64,000 nucleotides of DNA from Glandiceps talaboti (lineage: Eukaryota; Hemichordata; Enteropneusta; Spengelidae): the NCBI RefSeq assembly GCF_964340395.1, contig NC_135565.1:8951242-9015241 (forward strand). Reading direction: 5' to 3'. The position numbers and the translations under genes were made by a program. Within the stretch, counting starts at the first letter, position 1, and every line of letters starts with the position of its first letter. Under the pieces are notes generated by a model. The model saw nothing but the letters and a program-made list of their open reading frames with translations. It searched no databases and had not been told where the DNA came from. Below are positions 9,698-22,900 of this stretch, one piece after another.

Positions 9698-12631
9698 ATG
9701 GAACTGAACTCAGATTCTTTGCCAGACAAAACAAAATGTTCATTTTACTCTACAGACCAGTTCAATGAAGGTACTTGTACATCTTACTCTCAAAACTCGT
9801 TTTCTTTTTTACATTTGAACATCAGATCGTTAGCTAAACACTACGATGATCTAGTATCTCTTTTAGATATCTTAGATTGTAATTTTCATTTTCTTGGTTT
9901 GTCAGAAACGTGGTTAAATCACAATTCAGATCCTTCTTTTTATAACTTGCCATTGTATCAACTCATTACTTCTAACCGGGAAATTGCAAGGGGTGGGGGA
10001 GTAGCACTTTACGTTCACAATTCTCTATCTTTTACCCGTATTGACAACATCAGCATTATGCACTGTGAATCGATCTTTGTAGAAACTGTCATTGATAACA
10101 AAGCAATCATAGTAGGTGTCAATTACAGAAAACCCAACACACCACATCTTGAATTCCTCCATAGTCTTGAATCGTGTCTTGACCAGCTGTCTGCTTCAGG
10201 TAAATCCTGCATAATTCTTGGTGATGTGAACATTGATACTTCCACTGACAGCGCACCTGCTATCCAGTACAATACTCTTCTAAATTCCTATAATTTCTAC
10301 CAGATCATCAATACCGCTACCCGTATCACCGACAACACCAGTACAATCATTGATCACTGCCTTACAAATATCACTAACTATTTTATCAACTGTGGTACAC
10401 TTCAGTCCGACATCACAGATCACTATCCCATCTTTTGTATTATCAACCACCTCAAACATATACTGAAACCAGCAAACTCAGCCCAAATACTTAACTTTAA
10501 AAATTATAACCCTGATGCTTTCTTATCTGACTTGAATGCTACATCTTGGCAACCTGTCTATGACTGCACAGACCCAAATATTGCCTACGAAGCCTTTTAC
10601 AACATATTTTATAACATCGTATCAAATCACGTTCATACCAAAACCGCCCGCCATTCCAATAGTATCCGCAAACCCTGGCTCTCAAACGGCATACTTAAAT
10701 CAGTACGTACAAAACATAGGTTGTTCACAAAAATGAAAAACAATCCCCACAATGTTAATTATAAACTTAAGTACAAAAAATATAGAAATATTCTAACAAA
10801 ACTCCTCAAGTCGGTAAAGAAACGTTATTACTTCAATAAATTTCGATGGGCCCAAGGTAATATTAACAAGACGTGGCAGGTGATCAACGAAGTACTGAAC
10901 AAATCGACTAACAAACTCTACCCACGCAAACTGATCTCAACGACGCCCAACAATGATCCTCTGACAGAAAGTTCTGATATAGCGAACGAATTTAACGACT
11001 TTTTCACAAGCATTGGTCCAAGCCTTGCATCAAATATTACTTCAGCCACCAAATTCACACAATATCTCGACGGTAACTATCTCAACTCTTTCTTCTTCCA
11101 CCCTGTTTCTGAACAAGATGTTTTAAATGAAATCAAAACTTTAGATCCACGTAAAGCTGTTGGATACGACAATATTCACCCAAGACTTGTCACACATGCT
11201 GCACATATCATCGCTCGTCCTCTTGCACACATCATCAATTGTTCACTGAGCCAAGGAATAGTCCCAAATTCTTTAAAAATAGCCAAAATAATGCCAATTT
11301 ATAAAAAAGGTGCAGCTGACAACGTCAGCAACTATAGACCAATTTCAATTCTCCCTACATTTAGTAAAATTATAGAGTCACTTGTAAATAAACAGTTTAT
11401 CAATTATCTTGAAACTAAACATATTCTTTTAGATACACAATTTGGATTCCGAAAAAAATATAACACAAAATTGGCCCTTGCAGACCTGGTCTCTGATATT
11501 AGTGAACAACTAGACAATGGATTCATCACCTTCGGCATTTTCATTGACCTAAAGAAAGCATTTGATACCATAAACCACGACATTTTAATTCATAAATTAG
11601 AACATTATGGCATAAGAGGCATTCCACTACATTGGTTTAAAAACTACCTCACAAACCGACAGCAATACGTTACCATTGACAATGTTTCATCCCCCTATAA
11701 ACACATTCAATGTGGCGTCCCACAAGGATCGATTCTTGGCCCCATTCTTTTCTTAATATATATCAACGACATAGCAAATTCTACCAACTCATTCCAGTTT
11801 CGACTTTTCGCAGATGACACTAACTTATTCAAATCTATCGAAGGAAACGAAATTAATCTTACCCACATAAATGTAGATTTTCAGAAGGTGTGTGACTGGT
11901 GTGGAGCGAACAAACTAACGGTCAATGTTGAAAAAACCACTTACATGGTCATCAAAACACCCCGTAAACCTGTGAACATAGAGGGTAGTTTTGGAATAGA
12001 TGGAAATGAATTGAACAACGTCTCCTCGACAACGTATCTTGGAGTTTCTCTTGACATCAATTTTAACTGGAAGTCCCACATCCAAAAAGTTGTCAAATCT
12101 ATTGCCCCAAAGATCGGACTTATCTCACTACTCCGACACTTTATTCCGAAATCTATTCTTCTGTTATTGTACAACTCCCTAATTCTTCCACATATAAGCT
12201 ACTGTGTCGAAATCTGGGGGAATACTTACACTTCTTTCTTGGAACCAATATATTTACTACAAAAGAAATTTACACGTCTTATCACTTTCTCTGACTTTCG
12301 TGCACACACTGACCCTTTATTCAAACAGCTACATATTTTACCAATTCATAAACTTTGTTCATTTCACACTTGCCTCTTTACTTTTGATTTGTTACACAAT
12401 CACTTTGCCCATGATGTAAACCGCTATTTGGATACAATTTCACATTCCTATTCTACTCGTTCCGCTACACATCGCAATTTCTACGTACCCAAAGTTAACC
12501 TAACACAAAGTAAGCACAGTATTAGATATGCAGCCACTCATCACTGGAATTTATTACCAAGACACATTAAAGACATCACCGATAGGAATAGATTCAAATC
12601 AATTTTAAAGGCCCACCTGAGTAATTCATAG
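9698..12631 (+). CDS. LINE ORF2: APE endonuclease plus reverse transcriptase
   Basis: I chose the ATG at 9698; the frame is open from 9680, but that codon is GTG. The protein is about 977 residues. The N-terminal third is an apurinic-type endonuclease: HLNIRSL (Asn motif), LSETWL (Glu), a GGGVALYV strand, LGDVNID and a TDHYPIF (S/T-D-H) box. The reverse transcriptase follows: KAVGYDNIHPRL, YRPISILPTFSK, QFGFRK, FIDLKKAFDTINHDIL (motif A), GVPQGSILGPILF (motif B), FADDTNLF (the catalytic YADD-type box), NKLTVNVEKTTYM and YLGVSLD. All catalytic signatures are present and there is no internal stop. It nicks the target DNA and copies its own RNA there. It lies upstream of the receptor exons and is unrelated to them. 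Confidence 0.92.
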   Translation: MELNSDSLPDKTKCSFYSTDQFNEGTCTSYSQNSFSFLHLNIRSLAKHYDDLVSLLDILDCNFHFLGLSETWLNHNSDPSFYNLPLYQLITSNREIARGGGVALYVHNSLSFTRIDNISIMHCESIFVETVIDNKAIIVGVNYRKPNTPHLEFLHSLESCLDQLSASGKSCIILGDVNIDTSTDSAPAIQYNTLLNSYNFYQIINTATRITDNTSTIIDHCLTNITNYFINCGTLQSDITDHYPIFCIINHLKHILKPANSAQILNFKNYNPDAFLSDLNATSWQPVYDCTDPNIAYEAFYNIFYNIVSNHVHTKTARHSNSIRKPWLSNGILKSVRTKHRLFTKMKNNPHNVNYKLKYKKYRNILTKLLKSVKKRYYFNKFRWAQGNINKTWQVINEVLNKSTNKLYPRKLISTTPNNDPLTESSDIANEFNDFFTSIGPSLASNITSATKFTQYLDGNYLNSFFFHPVSEQDVLNEIKTLDPRKAVGYDNIHPRLVTHAAHIIARPLAHIINCSLSQGIVPNSLKIAKIMPIYKKGAADNVSNYRPISILPTFSKIIESLVNKQFINYLETKHILLDTQFGFRKKYNTKLALADLVSDISEQLDNGFITFGIFIDLKKAFDTINHDILIHKLEHYGIRGIPLHWFKNYLTNRQQYVTIDNVSSPYKHIQCGVPQGSILGPILFLIYINDIANSTNSFQFRLFADDTNLFKSIEGNEINLTHINVDFQKVCDWCGANKLTVNVEKTTYMVIKTPRKPVNIEGSFGIDGNELNNVSSTTYLGVSLDINFNWKSHIQKVVKSIAPKIGLISLLRHFIPKSILLLLYNSLILPHISYCVEIWGNTYTSFLEPIYLLQKKFTRLITFSDFRAHTDPLFKQLHILPIHKLCSFHTCLFTFDLLHNHFAHDVNRYLDTISHSYSTRSATHRNFYVPKVNLTQSKHSIRYAATHHWNLLPRHIKDITDRNRFKSILKAHLSNS

Positions 12632-12929
12632 AAAACACATGACATGTATTTTTTTTTCTTATTAGTATAAATTTTATTTAAATTATTGAGACATGTAAAT
12701 ATTTTGTACAATTATTGTTTCGTATTTGTAGATATCCCTTTCTTTTCTTACTTTTTGTTGCCCAGTTACACACTTGTATTTTTTTTTCTTCTATATTTAT
12801 TTTGTCAGGGTCACAGACTAGACTAGTTCAGATCGAACTATTTCTGTGGCCCTCACCAGATATATTATCAAATCAACCTCCTTTTTGAAATGTACATAAA
12901 AATGTTATCCTGTTTTATATCTGGTGAAT

Positions 12930-12980
12930 AAACAATTCAATTCAATTCAAATTCAATTCAATTCAATTCAATTCAATTCA
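12930..12980 (+). repeat. (TTCAA)n 3' tail of the LINE
   Basis: A run of TTCAA pentamers, interrupted once, ends the LINE. It probably arose during target-primed reverse transcription. Confidence 0.85.
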
Positions 12981-12985
12981 AATAT

Positions 12986-13448
12986 TGTCGTATTGAGCGG
13001 AAACATCAAAAGAAAGAAATACTGCTGTGATGTCAACAGTTTGTGGCTAATCTGAATATGTGCTATGCATATATTAAATGACTAATGTTGTCAATAGAAT
13101 GCTGTGAATCACATCATGCATCATGCACTCATTGTACAGTATGCATATTTCATACTGACATACTGACTATATCAGTAAATAAACTGGACAGTATAATGTG
13201 ATTGGTTGCAGTACAATTTTGTTACTGTAGAATGGAATTTCTATAGTAGTTATCCAGTCCTGGATATAGCAAACGGTTAAATAAATGGATTATTGATTAT
13301 TAAGTCAAAGAAGAGCGGTTTCTTGGTTTCCAGATTATTAAGCATCATCACAGCATGATTAGTAAATCCACTAATGTTCATAGTTTTGTCACTTCCTTTC
13401 CATTGGGTTCTTCATTTGAATACTTTTATTCTTTTGTGATATCACTAG
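12986..13448. other. Presumed intron or upstream flank, no gene seen
   Basis: I see nothing coding. The last bases form the pyrimidine-rich acceptor of the next exon (CACTAG at 13443-13448). Confidence 0.5.
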
Positions 13449-13703
13449 GTATCCAGCTATCAGATTTCTATATGACGTATCGGGCTTTCAAAGCACATAT
13501 ATACACAGAGGATGGGGTGATGCGTGTGCATACCAAAGAGGATTGTTTATATGGATGCGTCAGATGGTTCAAAGACGACTGCAGATGCCTCCAATATATA
13601 AGTAACATCAATGCGTGTATCTTTTTGACGCCATGTCCCTGGATTCTCGACCTGGAACATTATGAAACGGTTTTGACAGAATACTTAATACGGTTGACTG
13701 ACG
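13449..13703 (+). CDS. Gene 1 exon: PAN/apple-like domain
   Basis: Phase 1-1 exon of 255 bases, with acceptor CACTAG and donor ACG|GTAAGT. The protein starts around GIQLSDFYMTYRAFKAH and has a HTKEDCLYGC motif followed by DDCRCLQY and NACIFL. This Cys-x3-Cys pairing, central Cys and late Cys fit the PAN/apple fold, which mediates protein or carbohydrate contacts outside the cell. The match is by pattern only. The exon joins in phase to the CUB exon 6.3 kb downstream, across the Tx1-like LINE. Confidence 0.55.
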
Positions 13704-16700
13704 GTAAGTATGCACTTTCATTTCACTGGATTAGATATTGCAGATTTAGTCATGATAACATCACCTACATGTGATTTGTGTTCATACAGAAAAATGTAAC
13801 ATGGCTGCATATTATCTCGCTAACCAGATGTTGGGTGGTTTGTTTCATTAAGCGACGAGTGAGAACATACTAGAAAATTCCGCAAGGTTAAACAAATGTA
13901 AACAGAAAGAAGACAATAAGTGACGTCAGTGAGGGCTGGTGGTATTAAACTATGATAATGATAACGATCATAATGATAGTGGTGGTGGTGGTGGTGGTGG
14001 TGGTGGTGGTTAGAAGGTGGAGGACTAGGAGGAGGAGGATGATGATGATGTTGACGATGATGATGATGACTCCATATTGGAAGCTGTGTAAAATAGACGC
14101 TCCGTGTAAATAGTCTTTTCCGTCGTCCTACGCTACAACAAGTTTGAAATTGTGCCATAGCAACCTTCCTATTAGTTATTGGAACACTTTCGTTTGTCTT
14201 AAATCAACGTTCTTCAGTGGATTGAAGAGATAACCGCGGATTTCGATCCCGGTGCCCGTGAGTGGCGAATAGTGACAATATGGCCGCCCGTACCCACGGT
14301 AGCCAACCATCGCCAACTCCTACTCCGACCAGAAAACATGGCATAAAGTGTGAATCACTAGATGGAGTAAGCGTCGAAACCTACCTACAAGCAATGGCTA
14401 CAACTACAGGACCCGAAAATATAACGTCAGCGTCAAGAGCACATGGGTCAGTACTCGTATTCTTCAACTCCGTTACCTGGGTTGAAACCATATGTATCAA
14501 AGGCCTAGAAATAAATGGATTCTCAGTCTACGTCGAACCACTAGTAAAACCAGCAACAAAAGTAATAGTATCCGGAATACCACCCTTTATTCCAAATGAA
14601 ATCATCGAACACGAACTATCAAGATTTGGCAAACTCGTGAGTACAGTGAAAACTATTCCACTGGGATGTAAAAGTGAAAATCTGAAGCACGTCAAATCTT
14701 TCCGACGACAAGCATTTATACTACTGGATAGCGACCTGAATGGCACTGTAAATGGATCTACAAACGTCCAATATGAAGATAGAAATTACAAAGTATACCT
14801 GTCTACCGATGAAATGCGTTGCTTTAAATGCAAACAGAAAGGACAACTTCAACGAAACTGCAAACAAGTGCAAACTGAAAATGAAAACACGGACAATTCA
14901 ACCGCCATTACCAACGAAGGTAATCAACAGGTTGTAAATAACAATAACACACATACCAACAATACCGATCAACCAGTCAGATACTCACGAAAATACCGAT
15001 AACACAGAAAATGAAGAACATTGGTTTATACCGTATACCTCCATTCAAGAACAAATCAACGATCAAAGACACAAGGAAACCACAGATCCGACCGTTAACC
15101 AAGGAAAAGAAACCGTAACTCCCAACAACGATACACACATCAATGACGTCGAAGAGAGGGTACGAACCCCTCCTTCACCCTTTCCTCCTACTCCCAATCT
15201 GGACTTCACCCTCCCCTCCCAACCAACGTCTCCTGAACCAACACCGTCGTTCGAATTGTCTGGGCTCTCGGAACTTTCAGATCCCGGAACAACAAAGAAA
15301 AACTCTTATCCAAATATGAACAACGAAAACAGCCAAGAACCATCATACTCGCCTCTCAACACCACCCCCGTTGATTCATCAACTCAAGACAGCTCAACTG
15401 CAAGTCCACATGAAACAACCACCAATGAAATAGACGACAATGACAATGACAATGAATCCATCATGTCTGACATATCGGACACACCAATAACCCATGAAAT
15501 GTCAGCACAATCCATAGAAGAATTCCTAGAAGACACGAAACATTCAAGAAAGTTTATCGAACAGTGTACACTATTCAACCCAAACCTGAAAGCCCTCGCA
15601 AAAAACCTACAACGATACCGCACAAACCAACCACTGCCAGCCGCAAAGAAAGCACGAATTTACAAAATGGTAACAAAAATAAAAAGCCACCTCCTTAAAT
15701 CACGAAACGTTGCAGACACTCAATCAACAGCCTCTTCATCATGGTAAAATGTTTTTTCCTTAATAACACTAATCATGGCGTCTCTCTCATGTGCTACACT
15801 CAACGTACGTGGATGCCGTGATTCAATGAAACGCTACCAACTCTTTGAACTATTGAAAAATACCAGCCATCATGCATACTTCTACCTACTACAAGAAACA
15901 CATTCCATAACAAGAGATGAACAAGTATGGCCACTAGTATGGCGAGGAAAATGCATCCTCTCTCACAAAAATAACAACAGTGCTGGCGTTGCTATTTTAT
16001 TCCACCCAAACTCCACAGTAGAAATTATCGACAAATCAGAACCCATCCCAGGACACCTATTACATACCCAAGTCAAACTCAACGGAACACTTGTTAATAT
16101 CATCAACGTATATGCTCACACTGACGCAAATGAACGCCTACAATGCTTCACTCGCCTAAATACACTATTAACAAACATGAACCAAGAACCAGTCATAATA
16201 GGAGGAGACTTCAACTGTACCCTCAACCCTGAACTTGACAGACTCCAATGTACTGAATCAGATCGTCACTCAACACGTCTCCTTGACAACATGATACACA
16301 GGCACAAACTAATCGACAGCTGGCGCCACTACCATGGCAACAACCGTAACTATACATGGCACAGAAACAATACAAAGGCTCGCCTCGACAGAATTTACAT
16401 CAACAGATGTATGAAAACACGTATCACAACAGTAACAATACAAAACTCTTCACTCTCCCTATCCGATCACTCCTTCGTCAAATTAACAATTTCACAAAAG
16501 CAGGTGAAGAAACGTAACCCGGTTTGGTGTCTGAACACCAATATTTTAAAAGAAGACAGCTACCGCGAAATAATTACCCATTTTTGGACAAATTGGAAAC
16601 AAGAATCAGAAAAATATAATGATATACTAATGTGGTGGGAAATCGGGAAATGGAAAATTAAACACCTTACGCAACAGTACTGTGTCTCCCATAGCAACGA

Positions 16701-19700
16701 TCATAAACAAAGGAAAGCCCAGCTGGAACGCGAAATTCAACACATTGAGAGAAAACTTCACCAGGACAATAACCTAATACATGAATACACTACAAAGAAA
16801 AATCTACTCGCTGACCTAGTTCACAACGAAAGTAGAGGAGCAGTTATCCGAGCACGCCATCAAATACTGCAACAGAGCGACATATCAAGTAAATTCTTCT
16901 TCGCCCTCGAGAAGGAAAAAGGAAAATCAAGACCAATAATACAACTGAAACGTACAGACAACACCATTGCAGAAGACCCACACGAAATACGCAATATAAT
17001 ATATGACTTTTACCAGGAACTTTATACACCGGACCCTGTAGACCAAAATGACCAAAACGAACTCCTTAAAAATCTACCCAAACTGAACACATCCGACCGC
17101 GAATATCTCGACAATGATATCACATATGAAGAACTCACCAAGGCAGTCACGCAACTTTCAACAGATCGCTCGCCTGGAATAGATGGACTACCAAATGAAT
17201 TTTACAAAACATTCTGGTCACTCATAGGTAAAGACTTACACAAAGTAATCATCAAATCTCTTCAAAACGGTATACTTCCACTATCCTGTAGGAGGGCAGT
17301 GATAAGTCTACATCCCAAATCCGGTGATAACACAATGGTTAAGAACTGGCGACCCATCAGCCTTTTATGCAGCGATTACAAAATACTCACTAAAGCACTC
17401 TCACTCCGTCTCCGTCCGTACTAGCAACAATTATACACGAAGACCAAACCTGCAGCATACCGGGCCGTCAGATATTTGACAATATTCACTTGCTTCGCGA
17501 CTCCATATCATACGCCAATATCACCGATACACCACTGGGGATAGTAGCTTTGGACCAAGAAAAAGCCTTCGACCGTGTTCACCATGAGTACCTGTTAAAA
17601 ACTCTCAATGCTTTCGGTTTCGGTCCACGTTTCATTAATACCATCAAAGTCTTGTACACAGATATCCAATCACTATTCAGAATAAATAACAAGCTAACAT
17701 CTCCCTTGAACATCAAACGCGGTATTCGACAAGGGTGCTCCCTCTCCGGACAGCTGTACGTCATCGCCTTTGAACCATTATTGGACAAGATTAGAACCAC
17801 CAGTGAAATTGCAGGACTCACAATACCAGAAACTCCAAATCGTACTGTTTACTTATCTGCATATGCCGACGATGTCGAAATAATGCACACCAAAGAAGGC
17901 GATTTAACTAAGTTAAAAACGTGCCTCGTGAACTATGAAAAGGCATCAAATGCAAAAATTAACTTTGAAAAATCAAAAGGCCTATGGGTAGGAAAATGGA
18001 GACACCGTACCGACAACCAACTTGGAATTGCATGGAATAATATCGGACTCAAACTCCTTGGCGTACACCTAGGTAACAATGAAACATATAATCAACAAAA
18101 CTGGACAAAATTAATCAATACCATAGAAAACTAAATTAAAGGCTGGTCGTCATTTGCTTCATGTATGTCATACAGGGGACGCGTACTCGTCATTAACCAA
18201 GTAATAGCTGCAAAACTACTCTACTGCCTAGCATGTACTACACCCACTAAAGCAACTATTTCACATATTCAAACGCTATTTCTACGATTTTTCTGGCAAG
18301 GCCGCCACTGGATACCTCCTCAGTGATACCCTTTACTTACCACTTGATAAGGGTGGACAAGGACTGATTAATCTACAAACAAGACTTACCTCTCTACGCC
18401 TCGGTCACATTCAAAACTACCTATATAAAGACAATCAACACCCCTGCTTCACTTTCATGGATCATTATTTCAAAAAAGTTAACCAGTTGAACTACAGAAA
18501 ACAACTCCTCGTAACAACCGGCATCGAACCAAGCAAAACACACATACCACAATTCTACACTGAATTACTACGCTGTTGGAATGCAACCGACAAAATCCGG
18601 AAAGGAGGACCAGAAAACATTTCAGATATACTGAACGAACCGATCTTTCAAAACCCGCTAATACTACATCCAAAACAGAACACGCCTTTTACACTGATTC
18701 ACTTTGCAAACGCAGGCATCACAACCATAGGGGATCTCATACACGATACTCGACAACGTTGGTTAAACTCAACAGATCTCACCGGTAAAGTCAACATTCG
18801 CTCTGAACGTATCCTCGACTTATCTATTCAAGTAATACACCAAGCTATCCCAGACAACTTCAAAACAATGATCAACAACTACTTCCAAAATCCGTCTCCA
18901 AATAACTCACCAAGTACGAACTATTCTTTTGAACTCCATCACTCGACTGAACTCAACTTGCCACTGTACAAACTCGAAAGGGGAGCAATCTATAAATATA
19001 AGATCCTTGAAAATCAAGCAAAAAGACAACCTGACAGACTCGACACCGTTTGGCGAGATATTCTCAGCCTACCCGATTACATACATCCGAACTTCACAGC
19101 CTGCTATTATCCACCAACAACCGCAAGAGAAGGAGATCTTCACTGGCGCATCCTACACGGCGCGTACACGACAGGAACCTTCCTATACAATGCCGGTTTT
19201 CGCACTGACCCAAACTGCCCGCTATGTGAGGACAGAGATGCTCTACAACATATCTTCCTGGAATGCCCGAATATACAACTGCTCCTAGCCTTCATCACCA
19301 AAATAATATCACAACTAGTTACTGCCCATCAAGTCATACCAATGGCATGGTTCCTAGTAAACCCACCAAGGAAAAGTACCAAATTCATCAGCAAACACGC
19401 CATGCAACTGTCAACATACACCATATCGACCGCTAAAATGTCTATACACCTAGCAAGAAGAAACACCATGGATAACAGGACACCGATCGACCCTCTCGAA
19501 ATCTTCAAGACAAGAATCCGCACACGACTCAGCCTTGAATTTGAACATTACAGACTCAGACATAACCTTGTAGCTTTCACATCTATTTGGGCCATTAACA
19601 ATGCATTATGCGAGGTAATCAATAACCAACTACATTTCACATATGACCATTAATAATACAACCTAATCAGTAACTAAATGACAGCCGAACGATCCTTGTA

Positions 19701-19921
19701 ACATTTTAAAATTCTCAGCATTGTCCAAATTGTACACATCTACTTCACACTGAAATATATAATCCACCGTTGTTAAATTCACGCAATTTAATTTTACCAG
19801 GAACATTTACTTTTACAAAGCCAATTCACTCGCATTTCGCTAATTGTCTTCTTTTTGTACATAGTTTAGCACTTCATTGTATATAGTTAGGGCAAATACG
19901 AATAAATGTTCCATTTGAAAA

Positions 19922-19987
<66 letters not shown>

Positions 19988-22900
19988 ATGTATGTAATTC
20001 TTTGTTGCAGATGTTACAAATTGTCAAGACATCTCACGTGTATGCATCAGTGGAATGTTATGCACAAATTATACATCTGGTATCATTTCGACAAGGGACT
20101 ACCCAATACCGTACCCAAAAATGATGCGTTGTTCATGGCAGTTACTGGCTAATACTCATTCATACATTATTGTTACCTTTCAAGAGTTTGATGTAGGAAG
20201 AACCACCAGTAACTGTATAACTGAGAATATAGAGGTTTACAGTGGCAATACCGTAAGTCATGGACTGAGAAGACGATTTTGTAATCGCAGGCCTCCACCA
20301 GCAACCATATTATCTGATTTTAATGAAATGTTCATCAGTTTTGCTTCAAATGATATCAATGACTACAGTCTAGGATTTATTGCAGTCTACACGTACCATC
20401 AAGTGACGCGAATAACAAATCAGGAAGATTTTACTAGTAAGTATCAATACGACTCTGGTAATCCAGGCTTCCGTTTACTTAGATAAGACACAAACTATGT
20501 AACTGATGTTGTGCTATGTAGTAGATTACACAAGTCGGTAAGAGCGATTCCTATGCTGCGAAAATATCTCTGTGATAAAGATAGTGTAAACATTGGAGTC
20601 GCAAAACAGGAGACGGCAAGGTGATGGAACTTGCTTTATTTAAACAATAATGTACGCCCTCCCAGCCCATAGTGGACGAAAGCAAACTTTGAACGACATA
20701 ATGGGCGAGGCGACAGCCTAGCCCACTACCACTATGGAGTGCAAAGTTTGCTTGAGTCCATTATGGACTGGGAGGGCGTACATTATTGATATTATTTTAT
20801 AGTTTTGCCAATTCCAGTGAATTTGTAGACCGAGAAACGCAAAACTACGTATAATATACACAGCGCTGAACATCGTCTGCCATGTTCGGCCTGAAGCTGA
20901 ATACTAACCATAGCGTCACGTACGTACACGTACACACACATCTACACTTCAATGAACTGCTGTGAACACAAATTTGTTTCATTTTAATTTCAATCTTTTT
21001 AAAAAGATTCTTCTGGTGTTTACCCCATAATTTCCCTGTTCTTAAAAACCCACACCTTTATTGCCTTACGGACATAAGCTTGTATTGTTATGCTCGTTCC
21101 GGGGCCGCGATGCCCAATAACGGAGTACATTATCAGTAGTAATGTACAGCGATGACGTCACAAAATTCACTGGAATTGGTAATGCTATAATATAATATAA
21201 TATATAGCGATGACGTCACAAAATTCACTGGAATTGGTAATGCTATAATATAATATAATATAATATAATATAATATAATATAATATAATATAATATAATA
21301 AGAGACGCCCCGACTGAGAGTATATAATTAAATCAACACCAGTTCAATTCCTTATCACTCATATCATAACTATGTGACACTGGTTTTAGTTTGTGTAAAA
21401 ATTAGCAAACCGCGAGTTCGATTACAAGAGTAATAATAATATACAAGATAATTTGTGATATTCAATACTTGCAAGGTCAACACTAGCGACAGAAAGAAGG
21501 ATATTGTGTGCTTTCGGGAGAGAAGTACAATTGAATTCACAGACACTGGATCCATGGAAAACAAAGAAGGCCGGGATTGACTAGGGTTTACATAACACAT
21601 TTTGTTAGTAAACCTGCACATGGCGTTGGAGAAAATAGCATTGAGTATAAATAGTGTCAACCTTTCCTTTAAAATATTTAAATAATGTTACATATACACT
21701 GAGTTAAATAGGTTCTTTACTGTTATTTTGTTAAATATATCGTATTCCCAAAAACATTAAACGTCACTTGTAGTTTGACCTAAACAAACAATTGTTTGGT
21801 TCCGGTTACCCAACCCCACCTAGTTTTCACTACCAACCCTAAACTTCTTTTAAATGTATTCGAGAAAAAAAGGAATAAAATCGCAAAATATTCTGAAGTC
21901 TCACGAGAAATAGTGCGTGCGGAAACTGACACCAACTTGAAAACAATTAATACAAAACTCTTCTCCCAATCTAGACTGTGATAGATCATAGATGTACATT
22001 TGATAGGAAGAAATAAACAACACAGAGACCATTTGGAAAACAGTGGAAGACCTGAACTAGACACTCGCACATCAAAATGAAATATAAAAAATAAAATACA
22101 AAAATTACCTACTCCACCTACTATTTTCCGTTTAACAGATTTCACATGTTTACCAAAGTGGACGTTGCATACGGGCCATTGCTATCGTTTGTTCCATGCA
22201 TCACCCCTGCTTACATGGACAGAGAGTGACACTAGGTGTAAGGAAAACAATGGATCTCTCACAAGTATTTCTTCAGAATCTGAAGCCCAGTTCCTGCACG
22301 AACTAACATTAGACTATGTCAAGAGTTGGATTTATATTGGTGAGTGTTTTACTTTTAGCAATTTGAACACATGCACTTTCAATCTTCTAAATGATGTTGC
22401 AGGTTCTTGTTTACTCGCTGTGTTTAATACATCCACACAGAAACCAATAAGTAAATGCATGTACTATATTTTAATATATCAAGTTTGAACGAATAAGGTT
22501 TCTTCCTGCGTTTTCTCTAAAATCAACTAACGTGCCTTTATGTGGATATCAAATGCAGGTACAAGTAATTGGTACCGGTATCTAGTTATAGTGTGCTTAA
22601 ACTGTTTATTTCATTCAGATTATATGTATTATTCTGATTACATGTAGAAAGAAATTCTAAGCTCGGTATCATAGAAAGTAGCATGAATTCCTTATCGGTT
22701 TCTTCACGGCTGTATAATACTTAAAACCACTTCTCTGTGCATTATTTCCTTGTAGGTTTAACAGATGAGGATAAAGAAGGGGAATATAGTTGGACAGATG
22801 GGAAACCATTTTTGTATTCTGATTGGAGTATAATAGGGTAAAATAGATTTAATAAGTTAATATTTAAGCAATAAACCACCCCCTGGGGATGGTATACCAA

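Larger units (their letters stand above)
9300..12985 (+). mobile_element. CR1/Jockey-group LINE, nearly full length
   Basis: This non-LTR retrotransposon has a short ORF1-like region (9306-9660, frame-shifted), an uninterrupted ORF2 (9698-12631), a 3' UTR of about 300 bases with AATAAA near 12925, and a terminal array of TTCAA pentamers (about 12930-12980). A 3' microsatellite in place of poly(A) is common in CR1/L2/Jockey-like clades. The open 978-residue ORF2 suggests a young insertion. The clade assignment is from motif style only. Confidence 0.8.
14161..19988 (+). mobile_element. Tx1/L1-like LINE inserted in gene 1 intron
   Basis: A nearly full-length two-ORF non-LTR retrotransposon: ORF1 (14280-15747) with a CCHC knuckle, ORF2 (15775-19653) with endonuclease and reverse transcriptase, about 270 bases of 3' UTR, and a (GAT)n tail (19923-19987). 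The 5' limit is approximate. ORF1 has one frameshift and ORF2 at least three lesions, so this copy cannot move by itself. Its tail ends about 23 bases before the CUB exon. Confidence 0.85.

Noticed and set aside
13820-14158. His/Pro-rich minus-strand frame
   Set aside because: Created by the (GGT)n and GAT triplet runs read in reverse.
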